Below, piece by piece: positions 36,061-46,241 of a stretch of 64,000 nt of DNA (its first letter is position 1; each line of letters begins with the position of its first letter). A model generated the notes under the pieces. That model did no database searches, had not been told where the DNA came from, and saw only the letters and a list, made by a program, of their open reading frames with translations. A program made the position numbers and the translations under genes. Source of the stretch: Camelus bactrianus (taxonomy: Eukaryota > Chordata > Mammalia > Artiodactyla > Camelidae); NCBI RefSeq assembly GCF_048773025.1, contig NW_027413959.1, positions 3,472,001 to 3,536,000 on the forward strand, given 5' to 3'.

Positions 36061-39000
36061 CTCCCCATGGACAGGGGAGGTAATTAGCGGACTTCCCCCT
36101 GCCAGGGAACACCTGTGACACCAGGCAGCTGCGTGGAGGGCGGCCCCGAACCTCCCCCACACAGTCAGCCGTGTTCCGGAATTCTGAGTGTGGGGAGGTT
36201 CCGTCTTATGTCTGCAGCACCCGGGTTCACCTAGGAGCCCTTTGAGTGTCTTCCCCCAGTCCCTCACTGTGCGGGCTGCCGGGCAATGGCGGAGGTTGGG
36301 CTGGAAAAGCAGGTAGCATCTTGTGCCTCCCCATGGACAAGGGAGGTAATTAGCGGACTTCCCCCTGCCAGGGAACACCTGTGACACCAGGCAGTTGCGT
36401 GGAGGGCGGCCCCGAACCTCCCCCACACAGTCAGCCGTGTTCAGGTATTCTGAGTGTGGGGAGGTTCCGTTTCTGTCTACAGCACCCGGGATCTCCTAGG
36501 AGCCCTTCGAGTGTCTTCCCCGAATCCCTCCCACTGCGGGCTGCCGGGGAAAGTCGGGGGTTGGGCTGGAAACTCATGTAGCATCTAGTGCCTCCCCATG
36601 GACATGGGAGGTTTTTAGCGGACTTCCCCCTGCCAGGGAATACCTGTGACACCAGGCAGATTCGTGGAGGGCGGCCCCGAACCTCCCCCACACAGTCAGC
36701 CGTGTTCCGGAATTCTGAGTGTGGGGAGGTTCCGTCTTATGTCTGCAGCACCCGGGATCTCCTAGGAGCCCTTCAAGAGTCTTCCCCGAGTCCCTCCCAG
36801 TGCGGGCAGCCGGGAACGGCGGGGGTTGGGCTGGAAAAGCAGGTAGCATCTAGTGCCTCCCCATGGAAAGGGGAGGTAATTAGCGGACTTCCCCCTGCCA
36901 GGGAACAACTGTGACACCAGGAAGCTGCGTGGAGTGCGGCCCTAAACCTAACTCACACAGTCACACGTGTTCCGGAATTCTGAGTGTGGGGAGGTTCCGT
37001 CTTCTGTCTGCAGCACCCGGGTTCACCTAGGAGCCTTTCGAGTGTCTTCCCCCAGTCCCTCCCTGTGCGGGCTGCCGGGGAAAGGCGGGGGTTGGGCTGA
37101 AAAAGCAGGTAGCATCTTGTGCCTCCCCATGGACAAGGGAGGTAATTAGCGGACTTCCCCCTGCCAGGGAACACCTGTGACACCAGGCAGCTGCGTGGAG
37201 GGCGGCCCCGAACCTCCCCCACACAGTCAGCCGTGTTCCGGAATTCTGAGTGTGGGGAGGTTCCGTCTTATGTCTGCAGCACCCGGGATCTACTAGGAGC
37301 CCTTCAAGAGTCTTCCCCGAGTCCCTCCCAGTGCGGGCAGCCGGGGAACGGCGGGGGTTGGGCTGGAAAAGCACGTAGCATCTAGTGCCTCCCCATGGAC
37401 AGGGGAGGTAATTAGCGGACTTCCCCCTGCCAGGGAACAACTGTGACACCAGGAAGCTGCGTGGAGTGCGGCCGTAAACCTCACCCACACAGTCAAACTT
37501 GTTCCGGAATTCTGAGTGTGGGGAGGTTCCGTCTTCTGTCTGCAGCACCCGGGATCTCCTAGGAGCCCTTCGAGTGTCTTCCCCGAATCCCTCCCACTGC
37601 GGGCTGCCTGGGAAAGGCGGGGTTTGGGCTGGAAACTCAGGTAGCATCTAGTGCTTCCCCATGGACAGGGGAGGAAATTAGCGGACTTCACCCTGCCAGG
37701 GAACACCTGTGACACCAGGCAGCTACGTGGAGGGCGGCCCCGAACCTCCCCCACACAGTCATCCGTGTTCCGGAATTCTGAGTGTGGGGAAGTTCCGTCT
37801 TATGTCTGCAGAACCCGGGTTCACCTAGGAGCCCTTCGAGTGTCTTCCCCCAGTCCCTCACTGTGCGGGCTGCCGGGCAATGGCGGAGGTTGGGCTGGAA
37901 AAGCAGGTAGCATCTTGTGCCTCCCCATGGACAAGGGAGGTAATTAGCGGACTTCCCCCTGCCAGGGAACACCTGTGACACCAGGCAGCTTCGTGGAGGA
38001 CGGCCCCGAACCTCCCCCACACAGTCAACCGTGTTCCGGAATTCTGAGTGGGGGGAGGTTCCGTCTTCTGTCTGCAGCACCCGGGATCTCCTAGGAGCCC
38101 TTCGAGTGTCTTCCCAGAGTCCCTCCCTGTGCGGGCTGCCGGGGAAAGGAGGGGGTTGTGCTGGAAACGCAGGTAGCCTCTAGTGCCTCCCCATGGACAG
38201 GGGAGGTAATTAGCGGACTTCCACCTGCCAGGGAACACCTGTGACACAAGGCAGCTGCGTGGAGGGCGGCCACGAACCACCCCCACACAGTCATCCGTGT
38301 TCCGGAATTCTGAGTGTGGGGAAGTTCCGTCTTCTGTCTGCAGCACCCGGGTTCTCCTAGGAGCCTTTCGAGTGTCTTCCCCCAGTCCCTCCCTGTGCGG
38401 GCTGCCGGGGAAAGGCGGGGGTTGGGCTGGAAAAGCAGGTAGCATCTTGTGCCTCCCCATGGACAATGGAGGTAATTAGCGGACTTCCCCCTTCCAGGGA
38501 ACACCTGTGACACCAGGCAGCTGCGTGGAGGGCGGCCCCCAACTTCCCCCACACAGTCAGCCGTGTTCAGGAATTCTGAGGGTGGGGAGGTTCCGTCTTC
38601 TGTCTGCAGCACCCGGGATCTCCTAGGAGCCCTTCGAGTGTCTTCCCCGAATTCCTCCCACTGCGGGCTGCCGGGGAAAGGCGGGGGTTGGGCTGGAAAA
38701 GCAGGTAGCATCTAGTGCCTCCCCATGGACAGGGGAGGTAATTAGCGGACTTCCCCCTGCCAGGGAACACCTGTGACACCAGGCAGATGCGTGGAGGGCG
38801 GCCCCGAACCTCCTCCACACAGTCAGCCGTGTTCCGGAATTCTGAGTGTGGGGAGGTTCCGTCTTATGTCTGCAGAACCTGGGTTCACCTAGGAGCCCTT
38901 CGAGTGTCTTCCCCTAGTCCCTCACTGTGCGGGCTGCCGGGGAATGGCGGGGGTTGGGCTGGAAAAGCAGGTAGCATCTTGTGCCTCCCCATGGACAGGG

Positions 39001-39625
39001 GAGGTAATTAGCGGACTTCCCCCTGCCAGGGAACACCTGTGACACCAGGCAGATGCGTGGAGGGCGGCCCCGAACCTCCCCCACACAGTCAGCCGTGTTC
39101 AGAAATTCTGAGTGTGGGGAGGTTCCTTCATCTGTCTGCAGCACCCGGGATCTCCTAGGAGCCCTTCGAGTGTCTTCCCCGAATCGCTCCCACTGCGGGC
39201 TGCCTGGGAAAGGCGGGGGTTGGGCTGGAAACTCAGGTAGCATCTAGTGCCTCCCCATGGACAGGGGAGGTAATTAGCGGACTTCCCCCTGCCAGGGAAC
39301 ACCTGTGACACCAGGCAGCTGCGTGGAGGGCGGCCCCGAACCTCCCCCACACAGTCAGCCGTGTTCCGGAATTCTGAGTGTGGGGAGGTTCCGTCTTATG
39401 TCTGCAGCACCCGGGTTCACCTAGGAGCCCTTTGAGTGTCTTCCCGCAGTCCCTCACTGTGCGGGCTGCCGGGCAATGGCGGAGGTTGGGCTGGAAAAGC
39501 AGGTAGCATCTTGTGCCTCCCCATGGACAAGGGAGGTAATTAGCGGACTTCCCCCTGCCAGGGAACACCTGTGACACCAGGCAGTTGCGTGGAGGGCGGC
39601 CCCGAACCTCCCCCACACAGTCAGC
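35606..39625. repeat. Copy 1 of a block of about 4.0 kb repeated 10,636 bp downstream
   Basis: Matches 46,242-50,261 almost without change. A private oddity, GGGAGGTTTTTAGCGG in place of GGGAGGTAATTAGCGG, lies near 36,607 and again near 47,243. Both copies also have CTAGTGCTTCCCC near 37,649 and 48,285. The left limit is at CAGATGCG (here) against CAGCTGCG (46.24 kb). The right limit is at CAGCCTTGTTCC (here) against CAGCCGTGTTCAGG, where the downstream copy has one extra 265-bp monomer. Confidence 0.92.
36701..39625. repeat. Unit 1 of a 2,925-bp (11-monomer) higher-order repeat
   Basis: Repeats at 39,626 with 2,925-bp spacing (11 x 266 minus 1). Shares GAGTGGGGGGAGGTTCC near 38,047 and 40,972, CAGCTACGTGG near 37,719 and 40,644, and CCCCTAGTCCC near 38,911 and 41,836. 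The related 50.5 kb block has the same order with one more 265-bp monomer (3,190-bp spacing). Confidence 0.92.
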
Positions 39626-42550
39626 CTTGTTCCGGAATTCTGAGTGTGGGGAGGTTCCGTCTTATGTCTGCAGCACCCGGGATCTCCTAGGAGCCCTTCA
39701 AGAGTCTTCCCCGAGTCCCTCCCAGTGCGGGCAGCCGGGAACGGCGGGGGTTGGGCTGGAAAAGCAGGTAGCATCTAGTGCCTCCCCATGGACAGGGGAG
39801 GTAATTAGCGGACTTCCCCCTGCCAGGGAACAACTGTGACACCAGGAAGCTGCGTGGAGTGCGGCCCTAAACCTAACTCACACAGTCACACGTGTTCCGG
39901 AATTCTGAGTGTGGGGAGGTTCCGTCTTCTGTCTGCAGCACCCGGGTTCACCTAGGAGCCTTTCGAGTGTCTTCCCCCAGTCCCTCCCTGTGCGGGCTGC
40001 CGGGAAAAGGCGGGGGTTGGGCTGAAAAAGCAGGTAGCATCTTGTGCCTCCCCATGGACAAGGGAGGTAATTAGCGGACTTCCCCCTGCCAGGGAACACC
40101 TGTGACACCAGGCAGCTGCGTGGAGGGCGGCCCCGAACCTCCCCCACACAGTCAGCCGTGTTCCGGAATTCTGAGTTTGGGGAGGTTTCGTCTTATGTCT
40201 GCAGCACCCGGGATCTACTAGGAGCCCTTCAAGAGTCTTCTCCGAGTCCCTCCCAGTGCGGGCAGCCGGGGAACGGCGGGGGTTGGGCTGGAAAAGCACG
40301 TAGCATCTAGTGCCTCCCCATGGACAGGGGAGGTAATTAGCGGACTTCCCCCTGCCAGGGAACAACTGTGACACCAGGAAGCTGCGTGGAGTGCGGCCGT
40401 AAACCTCACCCACACAGTCAAACTTGTTCCGGAATTCTGAGTGTGGGGAGGTTCCGTCTTCTGTCTGCAGCACCCGGGATCTCCTAGGAGCCCTTCGAGT
40501 GTCTTCCCCGAATCCCTCCCACTGCGGGCTGCCTGGGAAAGGCGGGGTTTGGGCTGGAAACTCAGGTAGCATCTAGTGCCTCCCCATGGACAGGGGAGGA
40601 AATTAGCGGACTTCACCCTGCCAGGGAACACCTGTGACACCAGGCAGCTACGTGGAGGGCGGCCCCGAACCTCCCCCACACAGTCATCCGTGTTCCGGAA
40701 TTCTGAGTGTGGGGAAGTTCCGTCTTATGTCTGCAGAACCCGGGTTCACCTAGGAGCCCTTCGAGTGTCTTCCCCCAGTCCCTCACTGTGCGGGCTGCCG
40801 GGCAATGGCGGAGGTTGGGCTGGAAAAGCAGGTAGCATCTTGTGCCTCCCCATGGACAAGGGAGGTAATTAGCGGACTTCCCCCTGCCAGGGAACACCTG
40901 TGACACCAGGCAGCTTCGTGGAGGACGGCCCCGAACCTCCCCCACACAGTCAACCGTGTTCCGGAATTCTGAGTGGGGGGAGGTTCCGTCTTCTGTCTGC
41001 AGCACCCGGGATCTCCTAGGAGCCCTTCGAGTGTCTTCCCAGAGTCCCTCCCTGTGCGGGCTGCCGGGGAAAGGAGGGGGTTGTGCTGGAAACGCAGGTA
41101 GCCTCTAGTGCCTCCCCATGGACAGGGGAGGTAATTAGCGGACTTCCACCTGCCAGGGAACACCTGTGACACAAGGCAGCTGCGTGGAGGGCGGCCACGA
41201 ACCACCCCCACACAGTCATCCGTGTTCCGGAATTCTGAGTGTGGGGAAGTTCCGTCTTCTGTCTGCAGCACCCGGGTTCTCCTAGGAGCCTTTCGAGTGT
41301 CTTCCCCCAGTCCCTCCCTGTGCGGGCTGCCGGGGAAAGGCGGGGGTTGGGCTGGAAAAGCAGGTAGCATCTTGTGCCTCCCCATGGACAATGGAGGTAA
41401 TTAGCGGACTTCCCCCTTCCAGGGAACACCTGTGACACCAGGCAGCTGCGTGGAGGGCGGCCCCCAACTTCCCCCACACAGTCAGCCGTGTTCAGGAATT
41501 CTGAGGGTGGGGAGGTTCCGTCTTCTGTCTGCAGCACCCGGGATCTCCTAGGAGCCCTTCGAGTGTCTTCCCCGAATTCCTCCCACTGCGGGCTGCCGGG
41601 GAAAGGCGGGGGTTGGGCTGGAAAAGCAGGTAGCATCTAGTGCCTCCCCATGGACAGGGGAGGTAATTAGCGGACTTCCCCCTGCCAGGGAACACCTGTG
41701 ACACCAGGCAGATGCGTGGAGGGCGGCCCCGAACCTCCTCCACACAGTCAGCCGTGTTCCGGAATTCTGAGTGTGGGGAGGTTCCGTCTTATGTCTGCAG
41801 AACCTGGGTTCACCTAGGAGCCCTTCGAGTGTCTTCCCCTAGTCCCTCACTGTGCGGGCTGCCGGGGAATGGCGGGGGTTGGGCTGGAAAAGCAGGTAGC
41901 ATCTTGTGCCTCCCCATGGACAGGGGAGGTAATTAGCGGACTTCCCCCTGCCAGGGAACACCTGTGACACCAGGCAGATGCGTGGAGGGCGGCCCCGAAC
42001 CTCCCCCACACAGTCAGCCGTGTTCAGAAATTCTGAGTGTGGGGAGGTTCCTTCATCTGTCTGCAGCACCCGGGATCTCCTAGGAGCCCTTCGAGTGTCT
42101 TCCCCGAATCGCTCCCACTGCGGGCTGCCTGGGAAAGGCGGGGGTTGGGCTGGAAACTCAGGTAGCATCTAGTGCCTCCCCATGGACAGGGGAGGTAATT
42201 AGCGGACTTCCCCCTGCCAGGGAACACCTGTGACACCAGGCAGCTGCGTGGAGGGCGGCCCCGAACCTCCCCCACACAGTCAGCCGTGTTCCGGAATTCT
42301 GAGTGTGGGGAGGTTCCGTCTTATGTCTGCAGCACCCGGGTTCACCTAGGAGCCCTTTGAGTGTCTTCCCGCAGTCCCTCACTGTGCGGGCTGCCGGGCA
42401 ATGGCGGAGGTTGGGCTGGAAAAGCAGGTAGCATCTTGTGCCTCCCCATGGACAAGGGAGGTAATTAGCGGACTTCCCCCTGCCAGGGAACACCTGTGAC
42501 ACCAGGCAGTTGCGTGGAGGGCGGCCCCGAACCTCCCCCACACAGTCAGC
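39626..42550. repeat. Unit 2 of the 2,925-bp higher-order repeat
   Basis: Begins CTTGTTCCGG, immediately after CAGTCAGC, and is repeated from 42,551. It differs from unit 1 at few positions, for example GTTTGGGGAGGTTTCG near 40,176, AGTCTTCTCCGAG near 40,231 and CCGGGAAAAGGCGG near 40,001; most of these recur in unit 3. Units 2 and 3 are therefore closer to each other than to unit 1. Confidence 0.92.
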
Positions 42551-44900
42551 CTTGTTCCGGAATTCTGAGTGTGGGGAGGTTCCGTCTTATGTCTGCAGCA
42601 CCCGGGATCTCCTAGGAGCCCTTCAAGAGTCTTCCCCGAGTCCCTCCCAGTGCGGGCAGCCGGGAACGGCGGGGGTTGGGCTGGAAAAGCAGGTAGCATC
42701 TAGTGCCTCCCCATGGACAGGGGAGGTAATTAGCGGACTTCCCCCTGCCAGGGAACAACTGTGACACCAGGAAGCTGCGTGGAGTGCGGCCCTAAACCTA
42801 ACTCACACAGTCACACGTGTTCCGGAATTCTGAGTGTGGGGAGGTTCCGTCTTCTGTCTGCAGCACCCGGGTTCACCTAGGAGCCTTTCGAGTGTCTTCC
42901 CCCAGTCCCTCCCTGTGCGGGCTGCCGGGAAAAGGCGGGGGTTGGGCTGAAAAAGCAGGTAGCATCTTGTGCCTCCCCATGGACAAGGGAGGTAATTAGC
43001 GGACTTCCCCCTGCCAGGGAACACCTGTGACACCAGGCAGCTGCGTGGAGGGCGGCCCCGAACCTCCCCCACACAGTCAGCCGTGTTCCGGAATTCTGAG
43101 TTTGGGGAGGTTCCGTCTTATGTCTGCAGCACCCGGGATCTACTAGGAGCCCTTCAAGAGTCTTCTCCGAGTCCCTCCCAGTGCGGGCAGCCGGGGAACG
43201 GCGGGGGTTGGGCTGGAAAAGCACGTAGCATCTAGTGCCTCCCCATGGACAGGGGAGGTAATTAGCGGACTTCCCCCTGCCAGGGAACAACTGTGACACC
43301 AGGAAGCTGCGTGGAGTGCGGCCGTAAACCTCACCCACACAGTCAAACTTGTTCCGGAATTCTGAGTGTGGGGAGGTTCCGTCTTCTGTCTGCAGCACCC
43401 GGGATCTCCTAGGAGCCCTTCGAGTGTCTTCCCCGAATCCCTCCCACTGCGGGCTGCCTGGGAAAGGCGGGGTTTGGGCTGGAAACTCAGGTAGCATCTA
43501 GTGCCTCCCCATGGACAGGGGAGGAAATTAGCGGACTTCACCCTGCCAGGGAACACCTGTGACACCAGGCAGCTACGTGGAGGGCGGCCCCGAACCTCCC
43601 CCACACAGTCATCCGTGTTCCGGAATTCTGAGTGTGGGGAAGTTCCGTCTTATGTCTGCAGAACCCGGGTTCACCTAGGAGCCCTTCGAGTGTCTTCCCC
43701 CAGTCCCTCACTGTGCGGGCTGCCGGGCAATGGCGGAGGTTGGGCTGGAAAAGCAGGTAGCATCTTGTGCCTCCCCATGGACAAGGGAGGTAATTAGCGG
43801 ACTTCCCCCTGCCAGGGAACACCTGTGACACCAGGCAGCTTCGTGGAGGACGGCCCCGAACCTCCCCCACACAGTCAACCGTGTTCCGGAATTCTGAGTG
43901 GGGGGAGGTTCCGTCTTCTGTCTGCAGCACCCGGGATCTCCTAGGAGCCCTTCGAGTGTCTTCCCAGAGTCCCTCCCTGTGCGGGCTGCCGGGGAAAGGA
44001 GGGGGTTGTGCTGGAAACGCAGGTAGCCTCTAGTGCCTCCCCATGGACAGGGGAGGTAATTAGCGGACTTCCACCTGCCAGGGAACACCTGTGACACCAG
44101 GCAGATGCGTGGAGGGCGGCCCCGAACCTCCTCCACACAGTCAGCCGTGTTCCGGAATTCTGAGTGTGGGGAGGTTCCGTCTTATGTCTGCAGAACCTGG
44201 GTTCACCTAGGAGCCCTTCGAGTGTCTTCCCCCAGTCCCTCACTGTGCGGGCTGCCGGGGAATGGCGGGGGTTGGGCTGGAAAAGCAGGTAGCATCTTGT
44301 GCCTCCCCATGGACAGGGGAGGAAATTAGCGGACTTCCCCCTGCCAGGGAACACCTGTGACACCAGGCAGATGCGTGGAGGGCGGCCCCGAACCTCCCCC
44401 ACACAGTCAGCCGTGTTCAGAAATTCTGAGTGTGGGGAGGTTCCTTCATCTGTCTGCAGCACCCGGGATCTCCTAGGAGCCCTTCGAGTGTCTTCCCCGA
44501 ATCGCTCCCACTGCGGGCTGCCTGGGAAAGGCGGGGGTTGGGCTGGAAACTCAGGTAGCATCTAGTGCCTCCCCATGGACAGGGGAGGTAATTAGCGGAC
44601 TTCCCCCTGCCAGGGAACACCTGTGACACCAGGCAGCTGCGTGGAGGGCGGCCCCGAACCTCCCCCACACAGTCAGCCGTGTTCCGGAATTCTGAGTGTG
44701 GGGAGGTTCCGTCTTATGTCTGCAGCACCCGGGTTCACCTAGGAGCCCTTTGAGTGTCTTCCCCCAGTCCCTCACTGTGCGGGCTGCCGGGCAATGGCGG
44801 AGGTTGGGCTGGAAATGCAGGTAGCATCTTGTGCCTCCCCATGGACAAGGGAGGTAATTAGCGGACTTCCCCCTGCCAGGGAACACCTGTGACACCAGGC
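42551..44900. repeat. Unit 3 of the 2,925-bp repeat, with two monomers missing
   Basis: Follows unit 2 at 2,925 bp to about 44,098. The offset to unit 2 then drops to 2,393, a loss of exactly 532 bp (two monomers), with the join at GTGACACCAGGCAGATGCG. The match continues to about 44,900, where CAGCTGCGTGGAGTGCGG takes over. The same join is present near 52.07 and 59.25 kb, so the deletion predates the 7-8 kb scale duplications. Confidence 0.9.
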
Positions 44901-46241
44901 AGCTGCGTGGAGTGCGGCCCCGAACCTCCCCCACACAGTCAACCGTGTTCCGGAATTCTGATTGTGGGGAGGTTCCGTCTTCTGTCTGCAGCAACCGGGA
45001 TCTCCTAGGAGCCCTTCGAGTGTCTTCCCAGAGTCCCTCCCTGTGCGGGCTGCTGGGGAAAGGAGGGGGTTGTGCTGGAAACGCAGGTAGCATCTAGTGC
45101 CTCCCCATGGACAGGGGAGGTAATTAGCGGACTTCCACCTGCCAGGGAACACCTGTGACACAAGGCAGCTGCGTGGAGGGCGGCCCCGAACCTCCCCCCA
45201 CAAAGTCATCCGTGTTCCGGAATTCTGAGTGTGGGGAGGTTCCGTCTTCTGTCTGCAGCACCCGGGTTCTCCTAGGAGCCTTTCGAGTGTCTTCCCCCAG
45301 TCCCTCCCTGTGCGGGCTGCCGGGGAAAGGCGGGGGTTGGGCTGGAAAAGCAGGTAGCATCTTGTTCCTCCCCATGGACAAGGGAGGAAATTAGCGGACT
45401 TCCCCCTGCCAGGGAACACCTGTGACACCAGGCAGCTGCGTGGAGGGCGGCCCCGAACCTCCCCCACACAGTCAGCCGTGTTCCGGAATTCTGAGTGTGG
45501 GGAGGTTCCGTCTTCTGTCTGCAGCACCCGGGATCTCCTAGGAGCCCTTCGAGTGTCTTCCCCGAATCCCTCCCACTGCGGGCTGCCGTGGAAAGGCGGG
45601 GGTTGGGCTGGAAACTCAGGTAGCATCTAGTGCCTCCCCATGGACAGGGGAGGTAATTAGCGGACTTCCCCCTGCCAGGGAACACCTGTGACACCAGGCA
45701 GATGCGTGAAGGGCGGCCCCGATCCTCCCCCACACAGTCAGCCGTGTTCCGGAATTCTGAGTGTGGGGAGGTTCCGTCTTAAGTCTGCAGCACCCGGGTT
45801 CACCTAGGAGCCCTTCGAGTGTCTTCCCCCAGTCCCTCCCTGTGCGGGCTGCCGGGGAATGGCGGGGGTTGGGCTGGAAAAGCAGGTAGCATCTTGTGCC
45901 TCCCCATGGACAGAGGAGGTAATTAGCGGACTTCCCCCTGCTAGGGAACACCTGTGACACCAGGCAGCTGCGTGGAGGGCGGCCCCGAACCTCCCCCACT
46001 CAGTCAGCCGTGTTCCGGAATTCTGAGTGTGGGGAGGTTCTGTCTTCTGTCTGCAGCACCCGGCATCTCCTAGGAGCCCTTCGAGAGTCTTCCCCGAGTC
46101 CCTCCCAGTGGGGGCAGCCAGGGAAAGGCGGGGTTTGGGCTGGAAACGCAGGTAGCATCTAGTGCCTCCCCATGGACAGGGGAGGAAATTAGCGGAATTC
46201 CCCCTGCCAGGGAACACCTGTGACACCAGGCAGCTGCGTGG
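44901..46241. repeat. Seven-monomer-type segment including the 267-bp monomer
   Basis: Matches 52.88-54.22 kb (offset 7,976) and 60.06-61.40 kb. It contains a 267-bp unit with an extra C (CCTCCCCCCACAAAGTCATC at 45,191-45,210) and the TTAAGTCTGCAG monomer near 45,778. It ends at 46,241, where the 35.6 kb-type block begins. Confidence 0.88.
45191..45210. repeat. Single-C insertion giving a 267-bp monomer
   Basis: CCTCCCCCCACAAAGTCATC replaces CCTCCCCCACACAGTCATC. It occurs at 45,191, 53,167, 55,030 and 60,349, always inside copies of the same seven-monomer segment. By shifting the frame it lengthens the chance minus-strand open frame to 284-295 codons at these four places. Confidence 0.93.

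Larger units (their letters stand above)
27980..37416. repeat. Right copy of the block shared with 12.6-20.9 kb
   Basis: Pairs with 12,555-20,930 (see that entry for offsets). Compared with the left copy it gains three monomers near 29.5-30.3 kb, gains three more near 31.6-32.4 kb and lacks one near 28.9 kb. The match ends near 37,416, where GCGGACTTCCCCCTGCC here faces GCGGAATTCCCCCTGCC in the left copy. Confidence 0.85.
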
